From: CAKUIA01 sp034180465
GTDB lineage: Bacteria; Verrucomicrobiota; Verrucomicrobiia; Opitutales; Intestinicryptomonadaceae
DNA length: 6,051 nucleotides
Assembly: GCA_034180465.1 (NCBI GenBank)
Contig: JAXFOH010000067.1
Location: 1 to 6,051 of the forward strand
Direction: 5' to 3'
Part shown: piece after piece, positions 1 to 5,795 of the stretch
How positions within the stretch are numbered: position 1 is the stretch's first letter
Layout of the letters: every line of letters begins with the position of its first letter
Position numbers and translations under genes: made by a program
Notes under the pieces: generated by a model
What the model was told of the DNA's origin: nothing
The model's database searches: none
The model's input: the letters and a program-made list of their open reading frames with translations, nothing else

Positions 1-883
1 TAACTTTCGACATAACGGCCCCGTGTGCCAGCGATTTTTTAGAGGCGCAAAACAGGGCCGTAATGGTATCTTCGCGGTTAAATTTTAGCAGTTTTGAAAC
101 CAGCAAAATTGCGGCGTAGGCTGCAAAGAACATTGTAGCCAACCCCATGGTAAGCATAACAATGTCTTTAAGCGAAAGCGCGCTAAACATATCCTTGTAA
201 AAGCTGTCGCAAAACGAAGTGTATACGATAAGCAGAATAACGCTTTGGTCGTAGTTCCTAAAAAGGCGTTTTTTTGTCTTTGCCCATTCGCCGAATCTTT
301 TGTTAAGCAAAACGCCCAAAACAACGGGCAGCAGCACCTGCGCAAAAAGCTTGGCAAATATGGGGCCTAAATCGGCGTCGGGCATAGCGCCCTGCATTGC
401 AAAGCTCATTAAAAGCGGGGTTATAAATATGCCCAATATGCCCGACAAACTTGCGTTGAAAATGGCAGCTGGTATGTTGCCGCTTGCAATCGAAACCATT
501 ACCACCGACGACGACACCGTAGACGGCAGCGCGCACATAAAGAACACGCCCAAATATAGGTATTGGTCTTTAAACGCGCCGAAAACGGCGGTATACGCCA
601 AAAGCAGAAGCGGAAACAGCGCAAATGTAGCCAGCTGTACGACTATGTGCAGCTTATAGTTTGAAAGCCCCTTTTTTATCTGCGCAAAGTCCAGCCTAAG
701 CCCGTAAAAGAAAAATATAAGGGTTAAAAGCCAGTTTGCCAGCTCCGATGGCGAAAAGCTTTCCCTTGTGCAGCCTATTTGTGGGGCTATATACGCCAAA
801 AGTATTGCGCTGCCCAGCCCCAAAATGAACCAGTCTAGCCCGATTTTATTCAATTTGCCGTATATGTAAGTAAATATATTCAC
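1..883 (-). CDS. SBF-like (YfeH/SLC10A7-type) membrane transporter, 3' end cut by window edge
   Basis: Reading the minus strand from GTG at 883-881 gives 294 uninterrupted codons that run off the left edge. The product is very hydrophobic, with about nine membrane segments visible, for example near residues 17-36, 50-62, 78-100, 109-132, 142-163 and 236-263. Family signatures are ALPSTVSSSVV at 118-128 followed by SIASGN (131-136), and CASKKSLAHG at 279-288, which matches the conserved SKKSLA-G motif of the SBF-like CPA transporter family (bacterial YfeH, animal SLC10A7), a relative of bile acid:sodium symporters. Family members are about 320-340 residues, so roughly the last 30-45 are missing. 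A stop codon lies three codons upstream of the GTG. No Shine-Dalgarno is visible, so the start is the first available one and is not proven. It is transcribed divergently from the pseudouridine synthase. The substrate cannot be told from sequence. Confidence 0.88.
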   Translation of the reverse strand, partial: MNIFTYIYGKLNKIGLDWFILGLGSAILLAYIAPQIGCTRESFSPSELANWLLTLIFFFYGLRLDFAQIKKGLSNYKLHIVVQLATFALFPLLLLAYTAVFGAFKDQYLYLGVFFMCALPSTVSSSVVMVSIASGNIPAAIFNASLSGILGIFITPLLMSFAMQGAMPDADLGPIFAKLFAQVLLPVVLGVLLNKRFGEWAKTKKRLFRNYDQSVILLIVYTSFCDSFYKDMFSALSLKDIVMLTMGLATMFFAAYAAILLVSKLLKFNREDTITALFCASKKSLAHGAVMSKV

Positions 884-982
884 GATAAGTTAAAGTATGC
901 TTGCCTTTATGCGACTTTCCTCAAGCTTTTTTTCAAAAATGGTTGCGTTTTTCGGCCATATTTGAAAGTCTATTCGGCGAAA
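884..982. promoter_or_regulatory. Divergent intergenic region, presumed to hold promoters for both directions
   Basis: This 99-base, AT-rich gap separates the two divergent genes, so any promoters for the leftward transporter and the long rightward gene series should lie here by position. I could not find a convincing -35/-10 pair. On the minus strand there are weak matches (TTGAAA at 936-931 and TTGAGG at 924-919 with CATACT at 899-894), but the spacers are about 19 bases. No riboswitch-like fold or terminator with a T-run is evident. The call rests on gene orientation only. Confidence 0.35.
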
Positions 983-1708
983 ATGAGAATACAAAAGTTC
1001 ATATCCCAATGCGGAGTTTGTTCGCGCAGGGCCGCCGAGCAGAAAATCGCCGAAGGCGTTGTAAGCGTAAACGGTAAAGTTGCCCAGATAGGGCAGGATA
1101 TAGACGAAAATTCCGACAGCGTTGTTTTTGAGGGGCGCAAAATTTCGCTTCCGGTAGAAGACAAGGTTGTTTTGGCTTTTAATAAACCCAAAGGTTATCT
1201 ATGCAGCAATGCAGACCCTTTTCACGCGCAAACCGTGTTCGATCTGCTGCCTATGCCCTATAATAAGATGAAGCTTTTCTGTTGCGGCAGGCTTGATATG
1301 AATTCGCAGGGGTTGCTTATCCTAACAAACGACGGCGATTTGGCAAACAGAATAACGCATCCGTCGTACGGGGTAATGAAAAAGTATACGGTGCTTTTAA
1401 ACAGGCCTTTCGACCACAAGCTTATTAAAACCCTAGAGCACGGCGTTGTTTTTGAAGGCGAAAAACTTGTTGCTACAAAAATAATTCCGCTTGGCATAGA
1501 AGGAGAGCAAAACGAAACAAAAAGGCTTGAAGTTTGGCTGCACCAGGGCAAAAAGAGGGAAATCAGAAGAATGTTCGAGTGCGTTGGCTACTTTGTTAAA
1601 GAGCTTAAAAGGTTCCAAATTGGCGGCTACGTTTTAAAGCGCATTCCCGAGGGGCAATATAAAAGGCTTGGGCAAGTAGATATTAAAAAACTGCTAATGC
1701 AGTCGTAA
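983..1708 (+). CDS. rRNA pseudouridine synthase, RsuA/RluB/RluF family (RluB-like)
   Basis: This 241-residue enzyme converts a specific uridine in ribosomal RNA to pseudouridine. Residues 1-47 form an S4 RNA-binding domain with the usual opening (MRIQKFISQCGVCSRRAAE). The catalytic domain follows: FNKPKGYL at 67-74; GRLDMNSQGLLILTNDG at 102-118, with the catalytic aspartate D105 in GRLD; then RITHP (123-127), KKYTV (133-137) and GKKREIRRMFE (189-199), all typical of the family. The S4 domain rules out RluE-like forms. Telling RluB from RsuA or RluF is not safe by eye, although 23S-modifying RluB is my first guess. I chose ATG 983 because the S4 domain conventionally begins right there. A TTG at 962 in the same frame would add seven residues (MKVYSAK) with no family support. 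It is the first gene of the rightward series, 25 bases before the RibB fusion. Confidence 0.92.
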   Translation: MRIQKFISQCGVCSRRAAEQKIAEGVVSVNGKVAQIGQDIDENSDSVVFEGRKISLPVEDKVVLAFNKPKGYLCSNADPFHAQTVFDLLPMPYNKMKLFCCGRLDMNSQGLLILTNDGDLANRITHPSYGVMKKYTVLLNRPFDHKLIKTLEHGVVFEGEKLVATKIIPLGIEGEQNETKRLEVWLHQGKKREIRRMFECVGYFVKELKRFQIGGYVLKRIPEGQYKRLGQVDIKKLLMQS

Positions 1709-1733
1709 AAAACATTTATAAGGGGATAACAAA

Positions 1734-2807
1734 ATGGAGAAGATTTTCAGCGATATTCAAGATGCCATTGCCGACGTTGCAATGGGCAAACCCATTGTTG
1801 TTGTAGACGACGAAAACCGCGAAAACGAGGGAGACCTTATTGTTGCGGCAAGCAAAATCACCCCAGAGGCGGTTAATATTATGATAAGTCACTGCAAGGG
1901 CCTGATTTGCGCCCCCGCGACCACGGCGGTGCTAAACAGGCTGGGCATAGACGATATGGTAAAGATTAACCGCGACAAAAAGGGAACTGCCTTTACCGTT
2001 ACGGTAGACGCCGCCGAGGGCATTACCACCGGTATAAGCGCGGCCGACAGGGCAAGAACTTTAAAGCTTATGGCGCAGCCTGATTCTACCGGGGCCGACT
2101 TTGTAAGCCCGGGCCACATAAATCCGCTTAGGGCAAGGCCAGGCGGCGTTCTCGAACGAGCTGGGCATACCGAGGCTGCAGTGGATATGTGCAAGCTTGC
2201 AAATCTGCCGCCCGTTGGCGTAATTTGCGAAATAATTAAAGACGACGGCACAATGGCGCGCCTGCCCGATATAATAGAATTTAAAAACAAGTTCGGCTAC
2301 AGGCTTATAAGCGTTGCAAGCCTTATAGAATACAGGCTTAAAAACGACAGAATTTTAAAGAAAATTTCATCGAGCAAGGTAGACACCGAATTCGGCGAGT
2401 TCGATTTTTCCATTTTCAGAAACGAAGCCGACAAGAAATTCCACTTTGCCCTTTCTATGGGCGATTTGTCGAAAGACGGCGCGTTTGCAAGGGTTCACGC
2501 GCAGAATATTTTTGCGGATTTGTTCCGCGCAAAGTCGTTTTCCGACGCCGCCGATTCCTTTAGGCGCGCAATGGCAAAAATTGCCGAGGCAAAGTGCGGC
2601 GCGCTTGTTTGCGTTAATGTCGAAAACTGGGGGGTAGACATAAACGCCGCCCAGCCTATTTTGCCCAACAAGGTAGACTACGGCATTGGCTCGCAAATTT
2701 TAAAGGAGCTTGGCTTTAAAAAGATAAACCTGCTAACAACGCACCCCGGTTCGCACTATATGCCCGAAGGCTACGGCTTGCAGATTGTATCCCAAACAAA
2801 AATTTAA
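1734..2807 (+). CDS. ribB: 3,4-dihydroxy-2-butanone 4-phosphate synthase with degenerate GTP cyclohydrolase II-like domain (RibBX-type)
   Basis: Residues 3-203 are RibB, which turns ribulose 5-phosphate into 3,4-dihydroxy-2-butanone 4-phosphate plus formate. DDENRENEGDL (25-35), TTGISAADRA (98-107), SPGHINPL (125-132), GGVLERAGHTEA (137-148) and GVICEI (162-167) are intact. Metal ligands matching E. coli E38 and H153 are E30 and H145, and E166 matches E174. Residues 205-357 resemble GTP cyclohydrolase II (RVH 253-255, DYGIGSQIL 315-323, GYGLQIV 346-352), but this half appears inactive. The three zinc cysteines fall at N258, F269 and D271. RQEGRGIGL is replaced by NVENWGVDI (295-303), the catalytic Asp and Arg of the D-x-R-D motif are N312 and V314, and about 25-30 residues between these motifs are missing. 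Length is 357 versus about 400 for active RibBA. The start has a good Shine-Dalgarno (AAGGGG, 1720-1725). Pipelines may wrongly label it bifunctional RibBA. Confidence 0.93.
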   Translation: MEKIFSDIQDAIADVAMGKPIVVVDDENRENEGDLIVAASKITPEAVNIMISHCKGLICAPATTAVLNRLGIDDMVKINRDKKGTAFTVTVDAAEGITTGISAADRARTLKLMAQPDSTGADFVSPGHINPLRARPGGVLERAGHTEAAVDMCKLANLPPVGVICEIIKDDGTMARLPDIIEFKNKFGYRLISVASLIEYRLKNDRILKKISSSKVDTEFGEFDFSIFRNEADKKFHFALSMGDLSKDGAFARVHAQNIFADLFRAKSFSDAADSFRRAMAKIAEAKCGALVCVNVENWGVDINAAQPILPNKVDYGIGSQILKELGFKKINLLTTHPGSHYMPEGYGLQIVSQTKI

Positions 2808-2827
2808 CAAAAAACAATATAGTTCTT

Positions 2828-3313
2828 ATGAGTCTCGACAAAGCAAAAATGCCCGACGTAGACGCAGGCGGTTTTAAGTTTGCAGTAATTGCTTCGTGCT
2901 TTAATCAAAATATGGTAGACGCCCTTTTAAACGACGCCGTAAAAACATTTAAAAGGGCTGGCGTTCCCGAAAAATCGCTTAAGATTGTGCGCGTTCCGGG
3001 GGCTTGCGAGCTTCCCGTTATTGCCTCTATTTTGGCAGATTCTTCGGAATACGACTGCATTGTTGCTCTTGGCGTTGTAATTGCGGGCGAAACCCCCCAC
3101 CACGAAATTATAGCCCATAGCACAGCCAACGCTTTCCAAAAAATTGCGGTAGAAACTACAGTGCCCGTAATAAACGGCGTTATTGTGGCGAACAACTACG
3201 AGCAGGCGGCAGATAGAACCATAGGTAAAATAGCCCGCGGCGTTGAATTTGCCGAGGCCGCAATTCAAATGGCTTGGCAGACATCTTTATTACTCGACGA
3301 AACGGAGTTTTAA
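2828..3313 (+). CDS. ribH: 6,7-dimethyl-8-ribityllumazine synthase
   Basis: RibH condenses 3,4-dihydroxy-2-butanone 4-phosphate, the product of the gene just upstream, with 5-amino-6-ribitylaminouracil to give the lumazine precursor of riboflavin. The 161 residues match the usual length of about 155. Visible landmarks are SCFN (23-26), VPGACELP (56-63, the usual PGA-E motif), GVVIAGETPHHE (82-93) with the probable catalytic histidine H91, VPVINGV (112-118), and YEQAADR (124-130), where R130 should bind the substrate phosphate. Two departures from the common pattern stand out: the near-invariant Arg of VIRG is alanine here (A86), and the TT-E/D-N stretch before EQA reads ANN. Neither removes the histidine. 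The gene starts 20 bases after the RibB fusion. No Shine-Dalgarno is clear before ATG 2828, and an in-frame ATG at 2849 is a less likely alternative. The protein normally assembles as a pentamer or 60-mer in the cytoplasm. Confidence 0.95.
   Translation: MSLDKAKMPDVDAGGFKFAVIASCFNQNMVDALLNDAVKTFKRAGVPEKSLKIVRVPGACELPVIASILADSSEYDCIVALGVVIAGETPHHEIIAHSTANAFQKIAVETTVPVINGVIVANNYEQAADRTIGKIARGVEFAEAAIQMAWQTSLLLDETEF
3303..3307 (+). promoter_or_regulatory. Ribosome binding site of nusB
   Basis: CGGAG lies seven bases before ATG 3315, inside the last codons of ribH. It supports starting NusB at 3315 rather than at the in-frame ATG at 3243, which would embed 24 extra, non-family residues in ribH. 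Confidence 0.55.
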
Positions 3314-3314
3314 T

Positions 3315-3800
3315 ATGCAATCGGAAAATTCGCAAAACGAAAAGCCCCATGCATTAAGGGGCAGGCACGAAAACAGAATTGCGGCAATGCAGTTCATCTA
3401 TATGCGCGATATGAACGAAAGCGGGCCCTTTGAAGAGGCTTTGCAAAGCTTTTTAACGAATAAGGAAACCGAGCTTGCGGTTCGCAAGGGGTATTTTCAG
3501 TTTGCAAGAGAGCTTATTGTTGGGGCTTTTACCCATGCAAAGGAAATAGACGGCGAAATCTCGAAAAACACCAAAAACTGGTCTATAGACAGAATCGCAA
3601 AAGTTGAGCTTGCCATTTTAAGGCTTGCGGTTTTTGAGCTGCTTTTTAGAGACGACATTCCGCCAGTTGTTACCATAAACGAGGCGGTAGAGCTTACAAA
3701 AGAGTTTTCGGGAGACGATTCTAAACGCTTTGTAAACGGGCTGCTCGACAGAATTTCGTTGTCGCTAAAAAGACCAATGCGCCAAGCGGTTAAAAAATAA
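3315..3800 (+). CDS. nusB: Transcription antitermination factor NusB
   Basis: NusB binds boxA RNA together with ribosomal protein S10 (NusE) and promotes antitermination on ribosomal RNA operons. The 161-residue product fits the all-helical NusB fold: an N-terminal helix with HENRIAAMQFIYMRD (18-32), then the diagnostic C-terminal half with NWSIDRIAKVELAILRLAVFEL (92-113), PPVVTINEAVELTKEFS (119-135) and RFVNGLLDRIS (141-151). These match the family pattern NW--RI----LRLA--EL, INEAVELAK and F-NG-LD. The first ~15 residues are polar and not conserved. The start at 3315 has a CGGAG seven bases upstream and lies one base after the ribH stop. The stop codon overlaps the ftsY start (TAATG), which suggests translational coupling. 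Linkage of nusB to ribH is widespread in bacteria. Confidence 0.95.
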   Translation: MQSENSQNEKPHALRGRHENRIAAMQFIYMRDMNESGPFEEALQSFLTNKETELAVRKGYFQFARELIVGAFTHAKEIDGEISKNTKNWSIDRIAKVELAILRLAVFELLFRDDIPPVVTINEAVELTKEFSGDDSKRFVNGLLDRISLSLKRPMRQAVKK

Positions 3801-4714
3801 TGTTTTCGATATTCAAAAAGTTTAAAGACTCGCTTAAGAAAACCGCCCAAAATGCGTTGGGGGCAATTTCGGGCTTGTTCGCAAAAAAAATCGAACCGCA
3901 AGACATAGACCTTATAGAGGAAACGCTATACGGCGCGGACTTCGGCTTCGACACAACCGAAAGGGTTGTAGACGCAATAAAAAGGGAATATTCAAAAAAC
4001 AAAGAGCTTAGGGGTAAAGAGGCCGCCGAAATAGGGGCTGCCGTTTTGGAAAAGATTTTGGACGGCTCGCAGGCCGAAATAAAACCTATTGGCGGCGAAA
4101 ACCCCACAGTTATTTGCCTTATAGGTGTAAACGGCTCGGGCAAAACCACCACTTGCGCAAAATTGGCAAAGTTGCTTTCGGAACAAGGCAAGGTTTTAAT
4201 GGGAGCTTGCGACACTTTTAGAGCCGCTGCCAACGAGCAGATTAGAATTTGGGCGCAAAGACTTGATATAGATTTGGTTGAAAGCCAGCACGGAGCCGAT
4301 TCTGCCGCCGTTGCATTCGACGCGTGGCACGCGGCAAAGGCGAGGGGCGCAAAATATCTTATTTTAGACACCGCAGGCCGTCTGCATAATAAGGAAAATT
4401 TAATGAACGAGCTTTCTAAATTCGAGCGTGTTCTTAAAAAGTGCGACCCAAATTGCCCACACTATTCCTTTATGGTTGCCGACGGTTCGCTAGGTTCGAA
4501 CAGCATTCAGCAAGCAAGGGCGTTCAACAAAGCATTCCCCCTAAACGGGCTTATTGTAACTAAGCTCGACGGCACCTCCAAGGGCGGGGCGCTTACGGGC
4601 GTATATTCAGAGCTAAAACTTCCAATATTTTATGTCGGGTTGGGCGAATCGGTAGACGACCTTCAAAAGTTCAACCCAAAAGCCTACGTTAACGGAATTT
4701 TCGGATTGGAGTAA
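3800..4714 (+). CDS. ftsY: Signal recognition particle receptor FtsY
   Basis: FtsY is the membrane-associated GTPase that docks ribosome-SRP complexes and forms a GTP-dependent heterodimer with Ffh. All motifs of the NG domain are present: P-loop GVNGSGKTTT at 109-118, DTFRAAA at 138-144, DTAGRL at 190-195, TKLDGTSKGG at 254-263 and GLGESVDDLQKF at 280-291. The 304-residue length is that of an NG-only FtsY; there is no long acidic A domain like that of E. coli. The first 27 residues mix aromatic or aliphatic residues with lysines and probably form the amphipathic membrane-targeting helix. DGSLGSNSIQQA (228-239) replaces the common GQN motif by GSN. The ATG overlaps the nusB stop by one base. 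FtsY is told from Ffh by the lack of a C-terminal M domain and by TKLDGTSKGG. Confidence 0.96.
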   Translation: MFSIFKKFKDSLKKTAQNALGAISGLFAKKIEPQDIDLIEETLYGADFGFDTTERVVDAIKREYSKNKELRGKEAAEIGAAVLEKILDGSQAEIKPIGGENPTVICLIGVNGSGKTTTCAKLAKLLSEQGKVLMGACDTFRAAANEQIRIWAQRLDIDLVESQHGADSAAVAFDAWHAAKARGAKYLILDTAGRLHNKENLMNELSKFERVLKKCDPNCPHYSFMVADGSLGSNSIQQARAFNKAFPLNGLIVTKLDGTSKGGALTGVYSELKLPIFYVGLGESVDDLQKFNPKAYVNGIFGLE

Positions 4715-4719
4715 ATAAA

Positions 4720-5793
4720 ATGGAAAGCCTTAATGTAAATCTCGGCGATAAGTCGTATACAATAGAAATTGCCGAAAATGCATTTTCAAATGCAGTAAGC
4801 AAGGCGGCACAACTTGCCGCCTTAGGCAAAAAAAACGTGTTTATTACCGACGAAAACGTAAGGGACGCCCACGCTCAAAAGCTCGGGCAAATATCGAAAT
4901 TTGGCAGCCTTATTGTTTTGCCCGCGGGCGAAACAACAAAAAGCTTTGCCAACTTTGAAATGATTTGCGAAAAGCTTGCCGATTTACGCTTAAACCGAAA
5001 AAGCGCACTGTTTGCAATAGGTGGCGGCGTTGTGGGCGACATTACCGGCTTTGCCGCTGCAAGCTATATGCGCGGCATAGATTTTTACCAAGTTCCAACA
5101 ACACTGCTTTCTATGGTAGATTCTTCGGTAGGCGGCAAAACAGGCATAAATTTAAAAGCTGGCAAAAATTTGGTTGGGGCTTTTCATCAACCCAAAGCTG
5201 TTTATATAGACACCTCGTTTTTAGACACTTTGCCTAAAAGGGAAATAGCTGCGGGCATGGCCGAAGTTATAAAATACGCACTTATTTGCGATGCGGAATT
5301 TTTCGATATTCTAAACAACGACAACATTCTGGAATGCCGCGCAAAGACTGCGGCTGCAATAAAACGCTGCTGCGCCATAAAGGCCGATGTTGTCTCTAAA
5401 GACGAGTTTGAAAACAGTCCCGAAAACGGTAGGGCTTTGCTTAATTTGGGGCACACTTTCGGGCACGCAATAGAAAACTGCGCGGGCTACGGCGTTTATC
5501 TTCACGGCGAGGCCGTTGGCATTGGGCTTCTTATGGCGGCAAAGTTGTCTGAAAAGCTAGGGCTTGCAAAAGACATTTCGCAAAAGACAAAACTGCTGCT
5601 CGAAAAATACTCAATCCCCGTAAAAATTGCGTCATCGCTCGACAGCGCAAAACTGGTAGACGCAATGCACAAAGATAAAAAATCGCACGGGGCAAAGCTT
5701 AGGTTTGTGCTTATGCGTGGCATAGGGCAATCGTTTACAACCGAGTATTCCGACGAGCGCGAATTGCAAAATCTATTCGAAAGTTTTAAGTAA
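4720..5793 (+). CDS. aroB: 3-dehydroquinate synthase
   Basis: AroB performs the second step of the shikimate pathway, closing DAHP to 3-dehydroquinate with NAD+ and a divalent metal. The 357 residues are the normal length. Landmarks in order are PAGETTKS (68-75), GGGVVGDITGFAAA (101-114, NAD-binding), QVPTTLLSMVDSSVGGKTGIN (124-144), GMAEVIKY (179-186), NLGHTFGHAIE (242-252) and LHGEAVGIG (261-269). The expected metal ligands E182, H245 and H262 are all present, as are the active-site lysines around K140 and K149 and the DKK motif at 319-321. GGAG at 4708-4711, eight bases before the ATG, is a good ribosome binding site. The gene starts five bases after ftsY and ends two bases before the TatD-like gene. 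Nothing suggests transfer or damage. Confidence 0.97.
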   Translation: MESLNVNLGDKSYTIEIAENAFSNAVSKAAQLAALGKKNVFITDENVRDAHAQKLGQISKFGSLIVLPAGETTKSFANFEMICEKLADLRLNRKSALFAIGGGVVGDITGFAAASYMRGIDFYQVPTTLLSMVDSSVGGKTGINLKAGKNLVGAFHQPKAVYIDTSFLDTLPKREIAAGMAEVIKYALICDAEFFDILNNDNILECRAKTAAAIKRCCAIKADVVSKDEFENSPENGRALLNLGHTFGHAIENCAGYGVYLHGEAVGIGLLMAAKLSEKLGLAKDISQKTKLLLEKYSIPVKIASSLDSAKLVDAMHKDKKSHGAKLRFVLMRGIGQSFTTEYSDERELQNLFESFK

Positions 5794-5795
5794 AA

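Noticed and set aside
300..659. Plus-strand open frame of 119 codons (and minus-strand frames at 85-357 and 303-536)
   Set aside because: They lie inside the transporter in other frames and have low-complexity, unfamily-like translations. The 294-codon minus-strand frame with clear SBF-like motifs explains the region.
962..982. Upstream TTG start for the pseudouridine synthase
   Set aside because: It adds seven residues with no family match. The S4 domain begins naturally at ATG 983.
884..982. Specific sigma-70 promoters in the divergent gap
   Set aside because: The only -35/-10 candidates have poor matches or 19-base spacers, so no individual promoter is annotated.
1709..1733. FMN riboswitch before the riboflavin genes
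   Set aside because: The gap is only 25 bases and holds little more than a Shine-Dalgarno. No room or conserved stems for an FMN aptamer are present here or in 884-982.
1889..2290. Long minus-strand frame of 133 codons opposite the RibB domain
   Set aside because: It is a shadow of a strongly conserved enzyme on the plus strand. The same holds for the other minus-strand frames opposite ribH, nusB, ftsY and aroB.
3243..3314. Upstream ATG start for NusB inside ribH
   Set aside because: It would overlap ribH by about 70 bases and add 24 residues that do not resemble NusB. ATG 3315 has a CGGAG at the right spacing.
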